Shown here: piece by piece, positions 27,908 to 35,331 of the stretch
How positions within the stretch are numbered: the stretch's first letter is position 1
How the letters are laid out: each line of letters opens with the position of its first letter
Assembly (NCBI GenBank): GCA_963676095.1
Contig: OY781040.1
Coordinates: forward strand, 4,960,001 to 5,024,000
Source: G963676095 sp963676095
GTDB taxonomy: Bacteria > Bacteroidota > Bacteroidia > Bacteroidales > Prolixibacteraceae
Length of the DNA stretch: 64,000 bases
Reading direction: 5' to 3'
Program-made: the position numbers and the translations under genes
The notes under the pieces: generated by a model
Told to the model about the DNA's origin: nothing
Database searches by the model: none
What the model saw: the letters and a program-made list of their open reading frames with translations, nothing else

Positions 27908-28585
27908 ATGGAAAACAGGTGTGCTCTTTGCCGTTATAAATCGGATGCAACAAAAAAACTGACTGAGGAGGAAGAAGAACTGCTTTCGTGCAATCACCTG
28001 ATGGTCTCTTTTAAAAAAGGAGAATCGGTCATCAAACAAGGGCATCTTTCTTCGAATATTGCTTACCTGAGAAAAGGATTGGCCAAGCTTCACATCAAGG
28101 GGCCGTATTACGAGCAAACAATAAAAATTGTGAAGGCGCCGCGTTATCTGGGATTGCCAACTACTTTTAGCGATAAGATCAATCAGTACTCGGTTACAGT
28201 GATAGAAGATTCTGAGGTTTGTTTTATTGATATGGCTACCTTTCAGGAATTACTGGGCAATAATAAAAAGTTTGCGAACGAAATTATTGTCGACCTCTGC
28301 CGTTATGAGCTGGATTCGTACCGGAAATGCGCCAATCGCACTCAGAAGCAAATGAAAGGAAATATTGCAGATGTTTTGCTCGATTTTGCAGATAATCTAT
28401 ATGGATCGGATACTTTCCGGTTGCCTGTTTCGCGTGACGAACTGGCATCCCTGATCGATACCAGCAGGGAGAGTGTCAGCCGTGTACTCGCCGAATTTAA
28501 TAACGACGGCATTATCCGCATGAATGGACGGGATATTGAGATCCTGAATAAAAAGTTGCTAAAATTGATCAGCGAGAACGGGTAA
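27908..28585 (+). CDS. Crp/Fnr family transcription regulator
   Basis: A 225-residue regulator read from the ATG at 27908. It has a cyclic-nucleotide-binding-like beta roll (KKGESVIKQGHLSSNIAYLRKGLAKLH) and a C-terminal helix-turn-helix with the family motif SRDELASLIDTSRESVSRVLAEFN. The N terminus carries CxxC (MENRCALCRY) and a further Cys in LLSCNHL, so a metal or iron-sulfur redox sensor is possible but unproven. It diverges from the sulfur/Hdr operon and is its likely regulator. Confidence 0.92.
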   Translation: MENRCALCRYKSDATKKLTEEEEELLSCNHLMVSFKKGESVIKQGHLSSNIAYLRKGLAKLHIKGPYYEQTIKIVKAPRYLGLPTTFSDKINQYSVTVIEDSEVCFIDMATFQELLGNNKKFANEIIVDLCRYELDSYRKCANRTQKQMKGNIADVLLDFADNLYGSDTFRLPVSRDELASLIDTSRESVSRVLAEFNNDGIIRMNGRDIEILNKKLLKLISENG

Positions 28586-28655
28586 AAGACCGGAAATAGA
28601 GACTATTTTAACAATAGAAACAAAAAATATTATTAGGTAGTTTGGAACTTATTAC

Positions 28656-28663
28656 TATCTTTG
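28656..28663 (+). promoter_or_regulatory. -7 promoter element of tRNA-Trp
   Basis: TATCTTTG matches TAnnTTTG and lies 18 bases before the mature 5' end of the tRNA. No clear -33 partner at standard spacing. Confidence 0.5.
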
Positions 28664-28680
28664 CACACGCGTAAAAAAAC

Positions 28681-28753
28681 ACGGGTGTAGCTCAGTTGGT
28701 AGAGCACTGGTCTCCAAAACCAGGTGTCGGGCGTTCGAGTCGCTCCTCCCGTG
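28681..28753 (+). tRNA. tRNA-Trp (CCA anticodon)
   Basis: Cloverleaf can be drawn by hand: acceptor ACGGGTG/CTCCCGT (one T-T mismatch), D arm with AGCTCAGTTGGTAGAGC, anticodon stem CTGGT/ACCAG with loop CTCCAAA giving anticodon CCA, and T arm GGGCG-TTCGAGT-CGCTC. The CCA tail is not encoded. A terminator follows directly, so it is a single-gene transcript. Confidence 0.95.
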
Positions 28754-28754
28754 C

Positions 28755-28784
28755 AAAGCTGTCCCTTTGGGCAGCTTTTTTTAT
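28755..28784 (+). terminator. Terminator after tRNA-Trp
   Basis: AAAGCTGTCC and GGGCAGCTTT pair around CTTT and are followed by a T run. Confidence 0.85.
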
Positions 28785-28976
28785 TATGTTTTTGTGAGAA
28801 GAATCATGGGTGCCAAACGAACCCTCCGCCGGGCGTTTTGACGGTCCCGCACTGCTCTGTTCTGCGTTTCCCGTATTAAAAAGAAGATTTTCTGATCCGG
28901 TTTCTCCGAAGAAATCTTACCAGGAGAAAGCATATGTCCGGTATTTGTACGGCCAAATAATTTAACTATTTGGTTT

Positions 28977-28985
28977 AATTTCAGC
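28977..28985. repeat. Left target-site duplication of the IS4 element
   Basis: AATTTCAGC, identical to 30442-30450 on the other side of the element; 9 bases fits IS4-type insertion. Confidence 0.85.
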
Positions 28986-30441
28986 CATAAGTGTCCGGGA
29001 TTTTATGAAAAAAATGATTTTTATTTCATAACTAAGTTGAGATCAAGTGTTTATTTTTTTAAATTTCAGAAAAACAGGCAAAACTATTTTAGCCGGTCTT
29101 TAAATTTAGCGCCATCTGTTTGTCGTCCTGCCGTTTTTTGTAATCATTCACTTTTTTCACAACCGTACGGATATCATTGACGATATATTCCATCACCTCA
29201 TATTTTATGAGGCAGACCCTTATCAGCGTTATAAAATGCCCAAAGCGGTGCGTGGCCTTTGTTGCGGTCCGTCTTACCAGTTCGAGCAGAAAATAGCAGA
29301 TCAGTGCAACATAGATTTGCGATTTGCAGGCATTCTCACTGGTTCCAAGGAAGTTCTTTATCTGGAGGTTTTGTTTCATCAGCTTGAAAAATGTTTCGAT
29401 ATACCACCTTCTTTTATACAGTTCCGCAATGACGGAAGCATCCCAATCAAGGTTATTTGTTACCAGTGCTATTACCTTGTGTTTTTTTGTTTTTGTCTTA
29501 CGGTCGGTTTCTTCAAAATAAATGGCAACACGCCTTAGTGTTATATCGTCCATCCCTGCTTCGACGGCAGCAACACTGCTTAATTTTATAGTTTCGTCTT
29601 TGAGAATTTCAAAATCACGGTCGTCCGGCAGGTCAAGTTCTTCTATTTCCTGGTACACCGTATTTGATTTCATCCGTGTGATAAAGATGTTTTGGTCGTC
29701 GACCCTTTGTTTGAACAGGGAAAAATCAAAATATCCCCGGTCGTCAACAACAATGGTGTCTTTGGGGTAACGGAATCCGTCAACCCCTCGCCTGTCGCTT
29801 AGTTTGGCTTCGGTAATGTTTATAATCTCAGGCAACATTGTTTTCTCGTCAAGGCTCACATGTGCCTTTATGCCTCCTTTAGCTGTCCGGTATGAGGCCC
29901 ATTCGAAGAGGCTAAGGCAAACGCTCATTATGGTGGCATCGACCAATTTGATGTTTTTCCCTTCAATTTCCTTTATCTCTTTATACCCGGGGCGTTTACT
30001 AAAAACATTTCGGTAATGTTCCACCAGCTTGTGGTATATCTCGCAGAATACTTCATAGTTGCGTTTGGCATTGCCATCGCTCATGGTGGAACGTGCCGGG
30101 CTTTGGCTCAACCCAATGTCCCTGAGAAATTTTTCGTCACCGCCCAACCCGATACAAATCTCGCGGTGGCTCGTGCATTTATTCAGCTGTCCGAACATTA
30201 ATGCTACAAGTTGGTCGTAGGTTTTGTAATTGCTACAATATTTATCCGTTTGATATTTGTCGATACTTGTTATCAGAATGTGACGGGGAATCAAATCAAT
30301 TAACTGTCCGAACAATGGTATGTCAGACTTTTTTGTATTTTTATGCATCGGAAAGCTCATAATTCTTTTTTAAGTGTTTTGTCGCCTTAAAATTTTGAAT
30401 TTTTGAGCTTTTTTCCTAATTAAGAATTCCGGACAGCTATG
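28986..30441 (-). mobile_element. IS4-family insertion sequence, complete, 1456 bp
   Basis: Ends are inverted repeats: the left end starts CATAAGTGTCCGGGATT and the right end, read inward, starts CATAGCTGTCCGGAATT. They are flanked by an exact 9-base duplication and contain one transposase gene. The insertion lies between tRNA-Trp and the cold-shock gene and breaks no gene that I can see. Confidence 0.9.
29089..30360 (-). CDS. IS4-family transposase with DUF4372-type N terminus
   Basis: DDE transposase of 423 residues. N-terminal DNA-binding part (FGQLIDLIPRHILITSIDKY, then ICIGLGGDEKFLRDIGLSQS), catalytic Asp regions KLVDATIMSVCLSLF and DTIVVDDRGYFDFSLF, and the C-terminal YKRRWYIETFFKLMKQNL that carries the catalytic Glu of the YREK-type motif. 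Full length and uninterrupted inside an element with intact ends, so it may be active. Confidence 0.93.
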   Translation of the reverse strand: MSFPMHKNTKKSDIPLFGQLIDLIPRHILITSIDKYQTDKYCSNYKTYDQLVALMFGQLNKCTSHREICIGLGGDEKFLRDIGLSQSPARSTMSDGNAKRNYEVFCEIYHKLVEHYRNVFSKRPGYKEIKEIEGKNIKLVDATIMSVCLSLFEWASYRTAKGGIKAHVSLDEKTMLPEIINITEAKLSDRRGVDGFRYPKDTIVVDDRGYFDFSLFKQRVDDQNIFITRMKSNTVYQEIEELDLPDDRDFEILKDETIKLSSVAAVEAGMDDITLRRVAIYFEETDRKTKTKKHKVIALVTNNLDWDASVIAELYKRRWYIETFFKLMKQNLQIKNFLGTSENACKSQIYVALICYFLLELVRRTATKATHRFGHFITLIRVCLIKYEVMEYIVNDIRTVVKKVNDYKKRQDDKQMALNLKTG

Positions 30442-30450
30442 AATTTCAGC
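30442..30450. repeat. Right target-site duplication of the IS4 element
   Basis: AATTTCAGC, identical to 28977-28985. Confidence 0.85.
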
Positions 30451-30523
30451 AAAAAAATAAATAAAAAGGAGCTGTATCTTTTAATTTTTCGTGGTAACTT
30501 GCATTACTTTTTAATTAAAAAAA

Positions 30524-30715
30524 ATGTATAAAGGAACTGTTAAATTTTTCAATGCAACAAAAGGTTTTGGATTTATTAAGGATGTAGAAACCTCAAAGGA
30601 ATATTTTGTTCACTCGAGTGGATTGAAAGACAAGATCCAGGACAATGACCAGGTAACGTTCGATTTAGAACAAGGAAAAAAAGGTCTGAATGCGGTAAAT
30701 GTCAAACTTGCGTAA
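30524..30715 (+). CDS. Cold-shock domain protein (CspA family)
   Basis: A 63-residue single-stranded nucleic-acid binding protein. RNP1 is KGFGFI and RNP2 is YFVHSS, in the usual positions. Members melt RNA structure, often in the cold. It is the last core-like gene before the accessory region and is closed by its own terminator. Confidence 0.95.
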   Translation: MYKGTVKFFNATKGFGFIKDVETSKEYFVHSSGLKDKIQDNDQVTFDLEQGKKGLNAVNVKLA

Positions 30716-30741
30716 GTTTTGGCAATGACCATTTAATTTTT

Positions 30742-30769
30742 AAGTCTCGCGAAGAACGAGACTTTTTTT
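30742..30769 (+). terminator. Terminator after the cold-shock gene
   Basis: AAGTCTCG and CGAGACTT form the stem, followed by seven T residues. Confidence 0.88.
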
Positions 30770-30783
30770 ATGTCGTAGACATT

Positions 30784-30806
30784 GGGCATAGCTCAATCGG
30801 TAAATG
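30784..30806 (+). other. tRNA 5'-part-like fragment
   Basis: GGGCATAGCTCAATCGGTA looks like the acceptor 5' strand plus D-loop of a tRNA, but no anticodon or T arm follows. It lies where core genes end and accessory DNA begins, so it may be a leftover of a tRNA-linked integration. It could also be chance. Confidence 0.35.
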
Positions 30807-30886
30807 TATGTCTTTGTCTGACTCATCTCAACGGCAGCATACGGAATTCTTTTCCTGGTGTCCTGCTTATCAGTATACTGTTGGAA

Positions 30887-30936
30887 GAGGTTCTTCCTGT
30901 CAGTAGTCACTGGCGGGACGGGCTATTTCGATTAAT
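30887..30936 (+). repeat. Repeat family A, partial copy A4
   Basis: AGAGGTTCTTCCTGTCAG followed by a GCGGG/GGCTA/TCGATTA region, matching the second half of the repeats at 62035-62148 and 63531-63645. If the IS4 element just to its right is removed, it would lie 3' of the minus-strand lgt gene. Confidence 0.6.
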
Positions 30937-31003
30937 GGCGCGCTTTTAATTCAACGTTATTTCGTCCATTCCTTTTATTCTAAATTCTTTCGATTTCTTT
31001 ATG

Positions 31004-32491
31004 TTTTCCTCGGTTTTAGATTTTTTAATCTAAAACTGACCATCTCCCGAAAAATGGGTTGAATAAGTTCTGCATCCCAGTCATATCGGGTGTTTAAAGA
31101 TGTTTAGATATGAGGAAAGCTGGTTTAAAAAGGTTATTTTTATTGTGCAAACAAAAGCAAATAATCTCTAAAAACCAGCTCATGACAAAAGTATTAACAA
31201 AACAGGTACAGAACAAGATTAGCCGCTATTTTCTCAAACTTGAGGGTCAATTAACAAAACCGGAAGCCCGATGTATCCGGGAAATGACAACCGGAATACT
31301 AAAGACAGGTACAGTATTAGTGAATAAAATAGCCACTGGCATTGGTGATACAATATCGTTGAGCCAAACAACTAAACGCTTCAGGAACCATTATAACAAG
31401 AAAGATTTTTTCATGAAATTATTCCGGGGACATATGAACAGTGTGAAAAGCAAAGTCTGCCATGGTGACTATATCCTGTTCGATGGTTCTGATATTCAGA
31501 AAAAATATGCCAAAATGATGGATGGTCTGGACTATGTGAAAGATGGCGATAAAGGATCAATTGGCCTTGGCTATTGGCTGATGAACGTTGTACACTTTAG
31601 CAAAGACAAGGAAATGACCCCACTTTACAACAAGCTGTACAGCTTTGACAGTGGCGCCAAAAGCGAGAATCTGGAGGTTCTTGAAGCCATCAAAGAGGTG
31701 GGCTCGATAATTGACAAAGATGTCACAAAGATATTCGACCGTGGCATGGACCGGCCCATTTGCCGGGATTTCATTATTGCCGATGAAGGCCATTTCAACC
31801 TGCGTCTGAAGAAAACCACCAAGCTGGTCTACAAAGGCGAAGAAATGGCCGTGAACAAGATCAGCCGGAAAGTTCCATTGTTCATGAAACTAACAGCTAC
31901 AAGGATACAGAAAAGCAAGAAGCGTCAGTTGGTTTATGAATGCGGCGCCATAAAGGTCCAATATAGAACCAAGGGCAAGACGCATGATCTTTGGCTTGTT
32001 GTCACCAAAAGGACTAATGGCGGCTATTGCTGGCTACTGACACGTTCGCCAAAAGAAAGTATTGTTGAAGTAATCAAAGAAGCATTCACGGCATACGGTT
32101 TCAGGTGGAAAATTGAAGAGTACCACCGGCATATAAAAGAATGCTACAAACTGGAAGACATCCAGATCAAAACCTTCGAAGGGCTACAAAGTATGTTGGC
32201 CATACTGACCATAGCCATGAGCATCATATACTCGTCACTTTCATCTCTGCACACAAGGCTATTGCTTGAAAGTGGTGTAAAAACACTGAACAAAGAAAAG
32301 ATGTATGAACTATGCAATTTCATTTACTATAAAATCAGCACCATAATCAAAGTATTGCTGGCAAACATGACCCCAAGAGCTTTCCTCCCTCAATCCGATC
32401 CATCTCCAAATGACGGACAGTTATGCCTTTTATTAAATTTTGAAAACTAAAAACGGGAGATGGCCAATTTTTAATCTAAAACCGAGGAAAA
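31004..32491 (+). mobile_element. Second IS4-family-type insertion sequence, about 1.49 kb
   Basis: Both ends read inward as TTTTCCTCGGTTTTAGATT and continue to CCATCTCCCG, so the element is complete. A target duplication is not obvious from the flanks. It sits directly at the 3' end of the accessory lgt gene. Confidence 0.85.
31182..32450 (+). CDS. IS4-type DDE transposase
   Basis: A 422-residue transposase read from the ATG at 31182; an upstream ATG at 31110 would add 24 basic residues. It has the first catalytic Asp in GDYILFDGSDIQKKYAKMMD, the second in VTKIFDRGMDRPICRDF, and the C-terminal RWKIEEYHRHIKECYKLED with the catalytic Glu. Full length within intact ends. Confidence 0.9.
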   Translation: MTKVLTKQVQNKISRYFLKLEGQLTKPEARCIREMTTGILKTGTVLVNKIATGIGDTISLSQTTKRFRNHYNKKDFFMKLFRGHMNSVKSKVCHGDYILFDGSDIQKKYAKMMDGLDYVKDGDKGSIGLGYWLMNVVHFSKDKEMTPLYNKLYSFDSGAKSENLEVLEAIKEVGSIIDKDVTKIFDRGMDRPICRDFIIADEGHFNLRLKKTTKLVYKGEEMAVNKISRKVPLFMKLTATRIQKSKKRQLVYECGAIKVQYRTKGKTHDLWLVVTKRTNGGYCWLLTRSPKESIVEVIKEAFTAYGFRWKIEEYHRHIKECYKLEDIQIKTFEGLQSMLAILTIAMSIIYSSLSSLHTRLLLESGVKTLNKEKMYELCNFIYYKISTIIKVLLANMTPRAFLPQSDPSPNDGQLCLLLNFEN

Positions 32492-33358
32492 TTAAGTTTG
32501 GATGATATTCTTTTTTAATTTTCCTGTTTTATTTATTCCGTAAATTATAAATCCAATTCCAATAATTATGTATGGAAGACTTAAAAGTTGTCCCATATCT
32601 AATTTCATACTTTCTTCAAATGTAACTTGCCTTTCTTTTATAAATTCGATAAAAAATCTGGCTGTAAAAATCAATATTAAAGCTAACCCGAAAAAGAATC
32701 CATTTTTAAGATATTTTCTTTTTGTTCGATAAAGAGTAAACGTAATTCCAAAAATTAAGAAATAGGTAAGTGCTTCATAAAGTTGTGCGGGGTGTCTTGG
32801 AATATTATCGACTCTTTCAAATACAAATGCCCATGGTTTAGATGCCGGCATACCAATAATCTCTGAATTCATTAAGTTTGCAAGCCTGATAAATCCGCCA
32901 CCAAGTCCTGCAACAACAGCAATTAAATCGAGAGTGTCAATTATTGAATGTTTTGTTTTTCGGGAATAGAAAATCAATGCGATTATCAATCCAAGTGCTC
33001 CTCCGTGACTTGCCAATCCTTGATAACCAATGAGCTTAATTCCTTCCCCATTTAAAAACTTTATTGGAAGAATCATTTCTATCGGATGGCTCAAATAATA
33101 ATTTGGTTCATAAAACAGGCAATGTCCTAATCTAGCTCCGGCAAAAATTCCAATCATCCCATAAATCGAAAGTTTTTCTAAATTCTCAGATGAAATATTT
33201 TCCTTTTTAAAAATCCAACTGAGAATAAAAACACAAGTAATCAGTCCTGTTATAAACAATAATCCATAGTAACGGATTGATATTCCGAAAACATTTATAA
33301 TCTCAGGATTTGGATTCCAATGGATATAATTTAATATCATAATCTTTCCCCATTTCAT
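32492..33358 (-). CDS. lgt: Prolipoprotein diacylglyceryl transferase, accessory copy
   Basis: Inner-membrane enzyme that adds diacylglycerol to lipobox cysteines. The 288-residue protein has about seven helices, the conserved GARLGHCLFYEPNYYLSHP, GLASHGGALGL and GGGFIRLANLMNSEIIG, and the C-terminal RHPAQLYEALTYF. An ATG at 33340 (MILNYIHWNP) is a likely alternative start. It is AT-rich compared with the core and lies among mobile elements, so it is probably an acquired second copy. Its 3' end meets the IS4-type element exactly, so its last residues may be altered. Confidence 0.9.
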   Translation of the reverse strand: MKWGKIMILNYIHWNPNPEIINVFGISIRYYGLLFITGLITCVFILSWIFKKENISSENLEKLSIYGMIGIFAGARLGHCLFYEPNYYLSHPIEMILPIKFLNGEGIKLIGYQGLASHGGALGLIIALIFYSRKTKHSIIDTLDLIAVVAGLGGGFIRLANLMNSEIIGMPASKPWAFVFERVDNIPRHPAQLYEALTYFLIFGITFTLYRTKRKYLKNGFFFGLALILIFTARFFIEFIKERQVTFEESMKLDMGQLLSLPYIIIGIGFIIYGINKTGKLKKNIIQT

Positions 33359-33383
33359 TCATTGTTAGGCCAAACAATAACGC

Positions 33384-33404
33384 ATTATTGGAGGCTAATT
33401 ATTA
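33384..33404 (+). repeat. Repeat family B, copy a
   Basis: ATTATTGGAGGCTAATTATT, shared with 44679-44701 and 60410-60426. It lies 40 bases 3' of the minus-strand gene at 33444-33632. A hairpin with a bulged base (TTAGCC to GGCCTAA) surrounds it on the minus strand. Confidence 0.7.
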
Positions 33405-33443
33405 CCACACGTTTTTTATTTAAGCTGTTCTTCCAAATTTTTA

Positions 33444-33632
33444 TTACTTTTTCTTAAATCTAATTCTATCAAAAATAATAGTCACCATTCCAAGCATGAA
33501 TCCAATTATCGATATTAAAGGTCCATTTGGATAATGTTGATTTGTAAAAATTACTCCAGCGAGAATCATGATTGCAGCAATAGCATAAATAATCCCAATT
33601 GTTAATTTTACCTGTTTATCATTCATAGTCAA
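33444..33632 (-). CDS. 62-residue two-helix membrane protein
   Basis: A small protein with two hydrophobic helices (IGIIYAIAAIMILAGVIF and LISIIGFMLGMVTIIF) and a basic C-terminal tail (DRIRFKKK). Not recognised. It is on the same strand as lgt, about 85 bases upstream of it, and has repeat B just after its stop. Confidence 0.7.
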   Translation of the reverse strand: MTMNDKQVKLTIGIIYAIAAIMILAGVIFTNQHYPNGPLISIIGFMLGMVTIIFDRIRFKKK

Positions 33633-33654
33633 TTCTTTTTATATTATTAATAGC

Positions 33655-33745
33655 TCGAACTTATCATCCCGGGCTTCATGCATTTTTTTGAAAGCAGACC
33701 CCCAACCTTTATTACTGATACGTCCATATTATTCATATTTAACAT
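33655..33745 (-). pseudogene. Remnant of a MazE-type antitoxin with an internal deletion
   Basis: The minus strand begins ATGTTAAATATG and reads MLNMNNMDVSVIKVG, matching the start of the intact MazE at 53057-53320, then jumps into its C-terminal coding region (AAFKKMHEAGDDK) in a shifted frame. The junction is CCAACCTTTA on the plus strand, a 10-base word that occurs at both corresponding places in the intact gene, so deletion between short direct repeats explains it. The upstream 90 bases also match the intact gene's upstream region. Confidence 0.8.
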
Positions 33746-34228
33746 GCAGATACAAAGTTGTTATATTTGGGTTGTAATGCAAATAAATATTTCTGGTATT
33801 TTCTTATATCAGCGAATGTCCGGCAGTTAAGTAGACAAATTTATCTTATCAATGGATTTTCATGAGTAAGGATGGTGGTCCCTGATCAAGGACCGGTAGC
33901 TGCTTTTCTCTTTCAGCGTATTTTGTTGGGAGACAATCCGTAAGTTAATGACATACCGATAAGGCTTATTCCGGTTTCTGATCCGGTTATTTCTGCTCTT
34001 TTTATTCTTTTGATCAGATCAAATTATTATAATAATATAAAATGAGTTATTATAATAATCGGGGTAAATCATTATAATAATTGAAATCAAATAATACTAA
34101 TAATTGGATTTAGAAATGGATATATCATTACAGAAACATATAAAATATTGCTATTCTGATCGCTAAATCCAAAATTCACAGAGAGGTTACAGCCAGCAAA
34201 TTGTTCATTTTGACAATGTAATACCAAG
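33746..34228. other. Gene-free region with iteron-like repeats
   Basis: No gene is seen. It holds the promoter-region copy of the lost mazE, the four iterated AT palindromes at 34023-34105, and probably the left end of the ISAon1-type element near 34180. Confidence 0.6.
34023..34105. repeat. Four iterated palindromes at 22-23-bp spacing
   Basis: TTATTATAATAA occurs at 34024-34035 and 34047-34058; close variants (TCATTATAATAA, TAATACTAATAA) occur at 34069-34080 and 34092-34103. Centres are 23, 22 and 23 bases apart, so all four lie on one helix face. This resembles plasmid iterons or a multi-site operator. No replication gene is next to it. Confidence 0.75.
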
Positions 34229-34561
34229 ATGGGCAATTTTGAATTAAAAGAAGTAAAGGAATCCGAAGAGAACAGCTTAAGGTTATACCTGGATGAGCAA
34301 AATATTTTGCCTCCGGAACACAGCGAGAAACAACTGGTTTCAAATGGTTTTGATGAACCGGTAACGATTCAGGATTTTCCCTTGCGCCAAAAGAGTGTTT
34401 ACCTTGTTGTAAGGCGCCGCAAATGGAAAGATAAAGCAACGGGGAAGATCTATAGCCGGACATGGGATATAACAGCAAGGGGCACCAGCTACTCAAAAGA
34501 GTTTGCTGCTTTTTTAAAAGAGTTATTTGGACAATTACCCAATCAGCAGCAAAAGTCTTGA
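34229..34561 (+). CDS. ISAon1 family transposase N-terminal region protein
   Basis: A 110-residue basic protein with VYLVVRRRKWKDKATGKIYS and TWDITARGTSYSKEFAAFLK, the N-terminal region usual for ISAon1 elements. The second frame overlaps its end, shifted by +1; the stop is in the context TCT TGA, similar to the prfB +1 frameshift site. A fused product by frameshifting is possible. Confidence 0.8.
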   Translation: MGNFELKEVKESEENSLRLYLDEQNILPPEHSEKQLVSNGFDEPVTIQDFPLRQKSVYLVVRRRKWKDKATGKIYSRTWDITARGTSYSKEFAAFLKELFGQLPNQQQKS

Positions 34562-35315
34562 AAAACATTACCATATCAATGGCGACCATTTGGGGCAGCA
34601 ATACAAGGACCATTTGAGCGATTACCACCAGTGGGACCAGAAAGAACATGCAGAAGAGTGGCTGCTGTTCCCCGATAATTTGGGTCCGCGGCTGAGCCTT
34701 GATGAAACTTCACTGTCAAACGGTGAGCTTTACACCATCCTGACCAATAAAGCAGCTTTAGGACAAAAGGGGGTGTTGGTTGCTATGATCAGGGGGACGA
34801 AAGCAGAATCAGTTATTCAGGTATTGACCCAAATCCCCAAACGATTGCGCGACAAGGTTGACGAAATTACCCTTGACATGGCCGGCTCAATGAACCTGGT
34901 TGTCAAACATTGTTTTGGCCGGGCTACCAAGGTAATCGACCGTTTTCATGTTCAGAAGCTGGCTTACGACGCTCTTCAGGAAATGCGCATCAAACACCGG
35001 TGGGATGCCATTGACGAAGAAACCAATGCCATCGACAATGCCCGTTGGGAGAAAACAGAGTATGTGCCCTTTCGGTTTGAAAATGGCGACACCAAAAAGC
35101 AACTACTGGCCCGAAGCCGATACCTGCTGTTCAAATCACCAGAGAAATGGTCTCCTAATCAAAAGGTAAGAGCTAAAATCCTGTTTGCCCAATATCCCGA
35201 CATAAAACAGGCCTTTAGCCTGACTCACTCTCTCAGGTTGATCTTCTCCCTGACAAAAGATAAAGGGGTGGCTTATACCAAACTGGCCCAATGGTATAAC
35301 CAGGTAACTGATTGA
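34527..35315 (+). pseudogene. ISAon1 family transposase catalytic part, 3'-truncated
   Basis: A DDE_Tnp_ISL3-like frame with LGPRLSLDETSLSNGELYTI, LDMAGSMNLVVKHCFGRATK and VIDRFHVQKLAYDALQEMR, which hold the first two catalytic Asp residues. It ends at WYNQVTD just before the ISL3 element, so the C-terminal catalytic Glu region is gone. The frame is open from 34518 and no good separate start is seen. Confidence 0.75.
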
Positions 35316-35331
35316 GTATTCCGGTCAAAGT

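Larger units (their letters stand above)
34180..35331 (+). mobile_element. ISAon1-type insertion sequence, truncated at its right end
   Basis: Contains the two ISAon1-family reading frames. The left edge near AGAGGTTACAGCC (about 34180) is a guess. The right end is missing because the ISL3 element starts at 35332, 17 bases after the last codon of the second frame. Confidence 0.6.

Noticed and set aside
33360..33410. Integron attC site (GTTAGGC at 33364-33370)
   Set aside because: GTTRRRY and RYYYAAC boxes are in the wrong order relative to the gene, and no integron integrase is present in the window.
34023..34105. CRISPR array
   Set aside because: Repeats are only about 12 bases, the unit is 22-23 bases and no cas genes are present.
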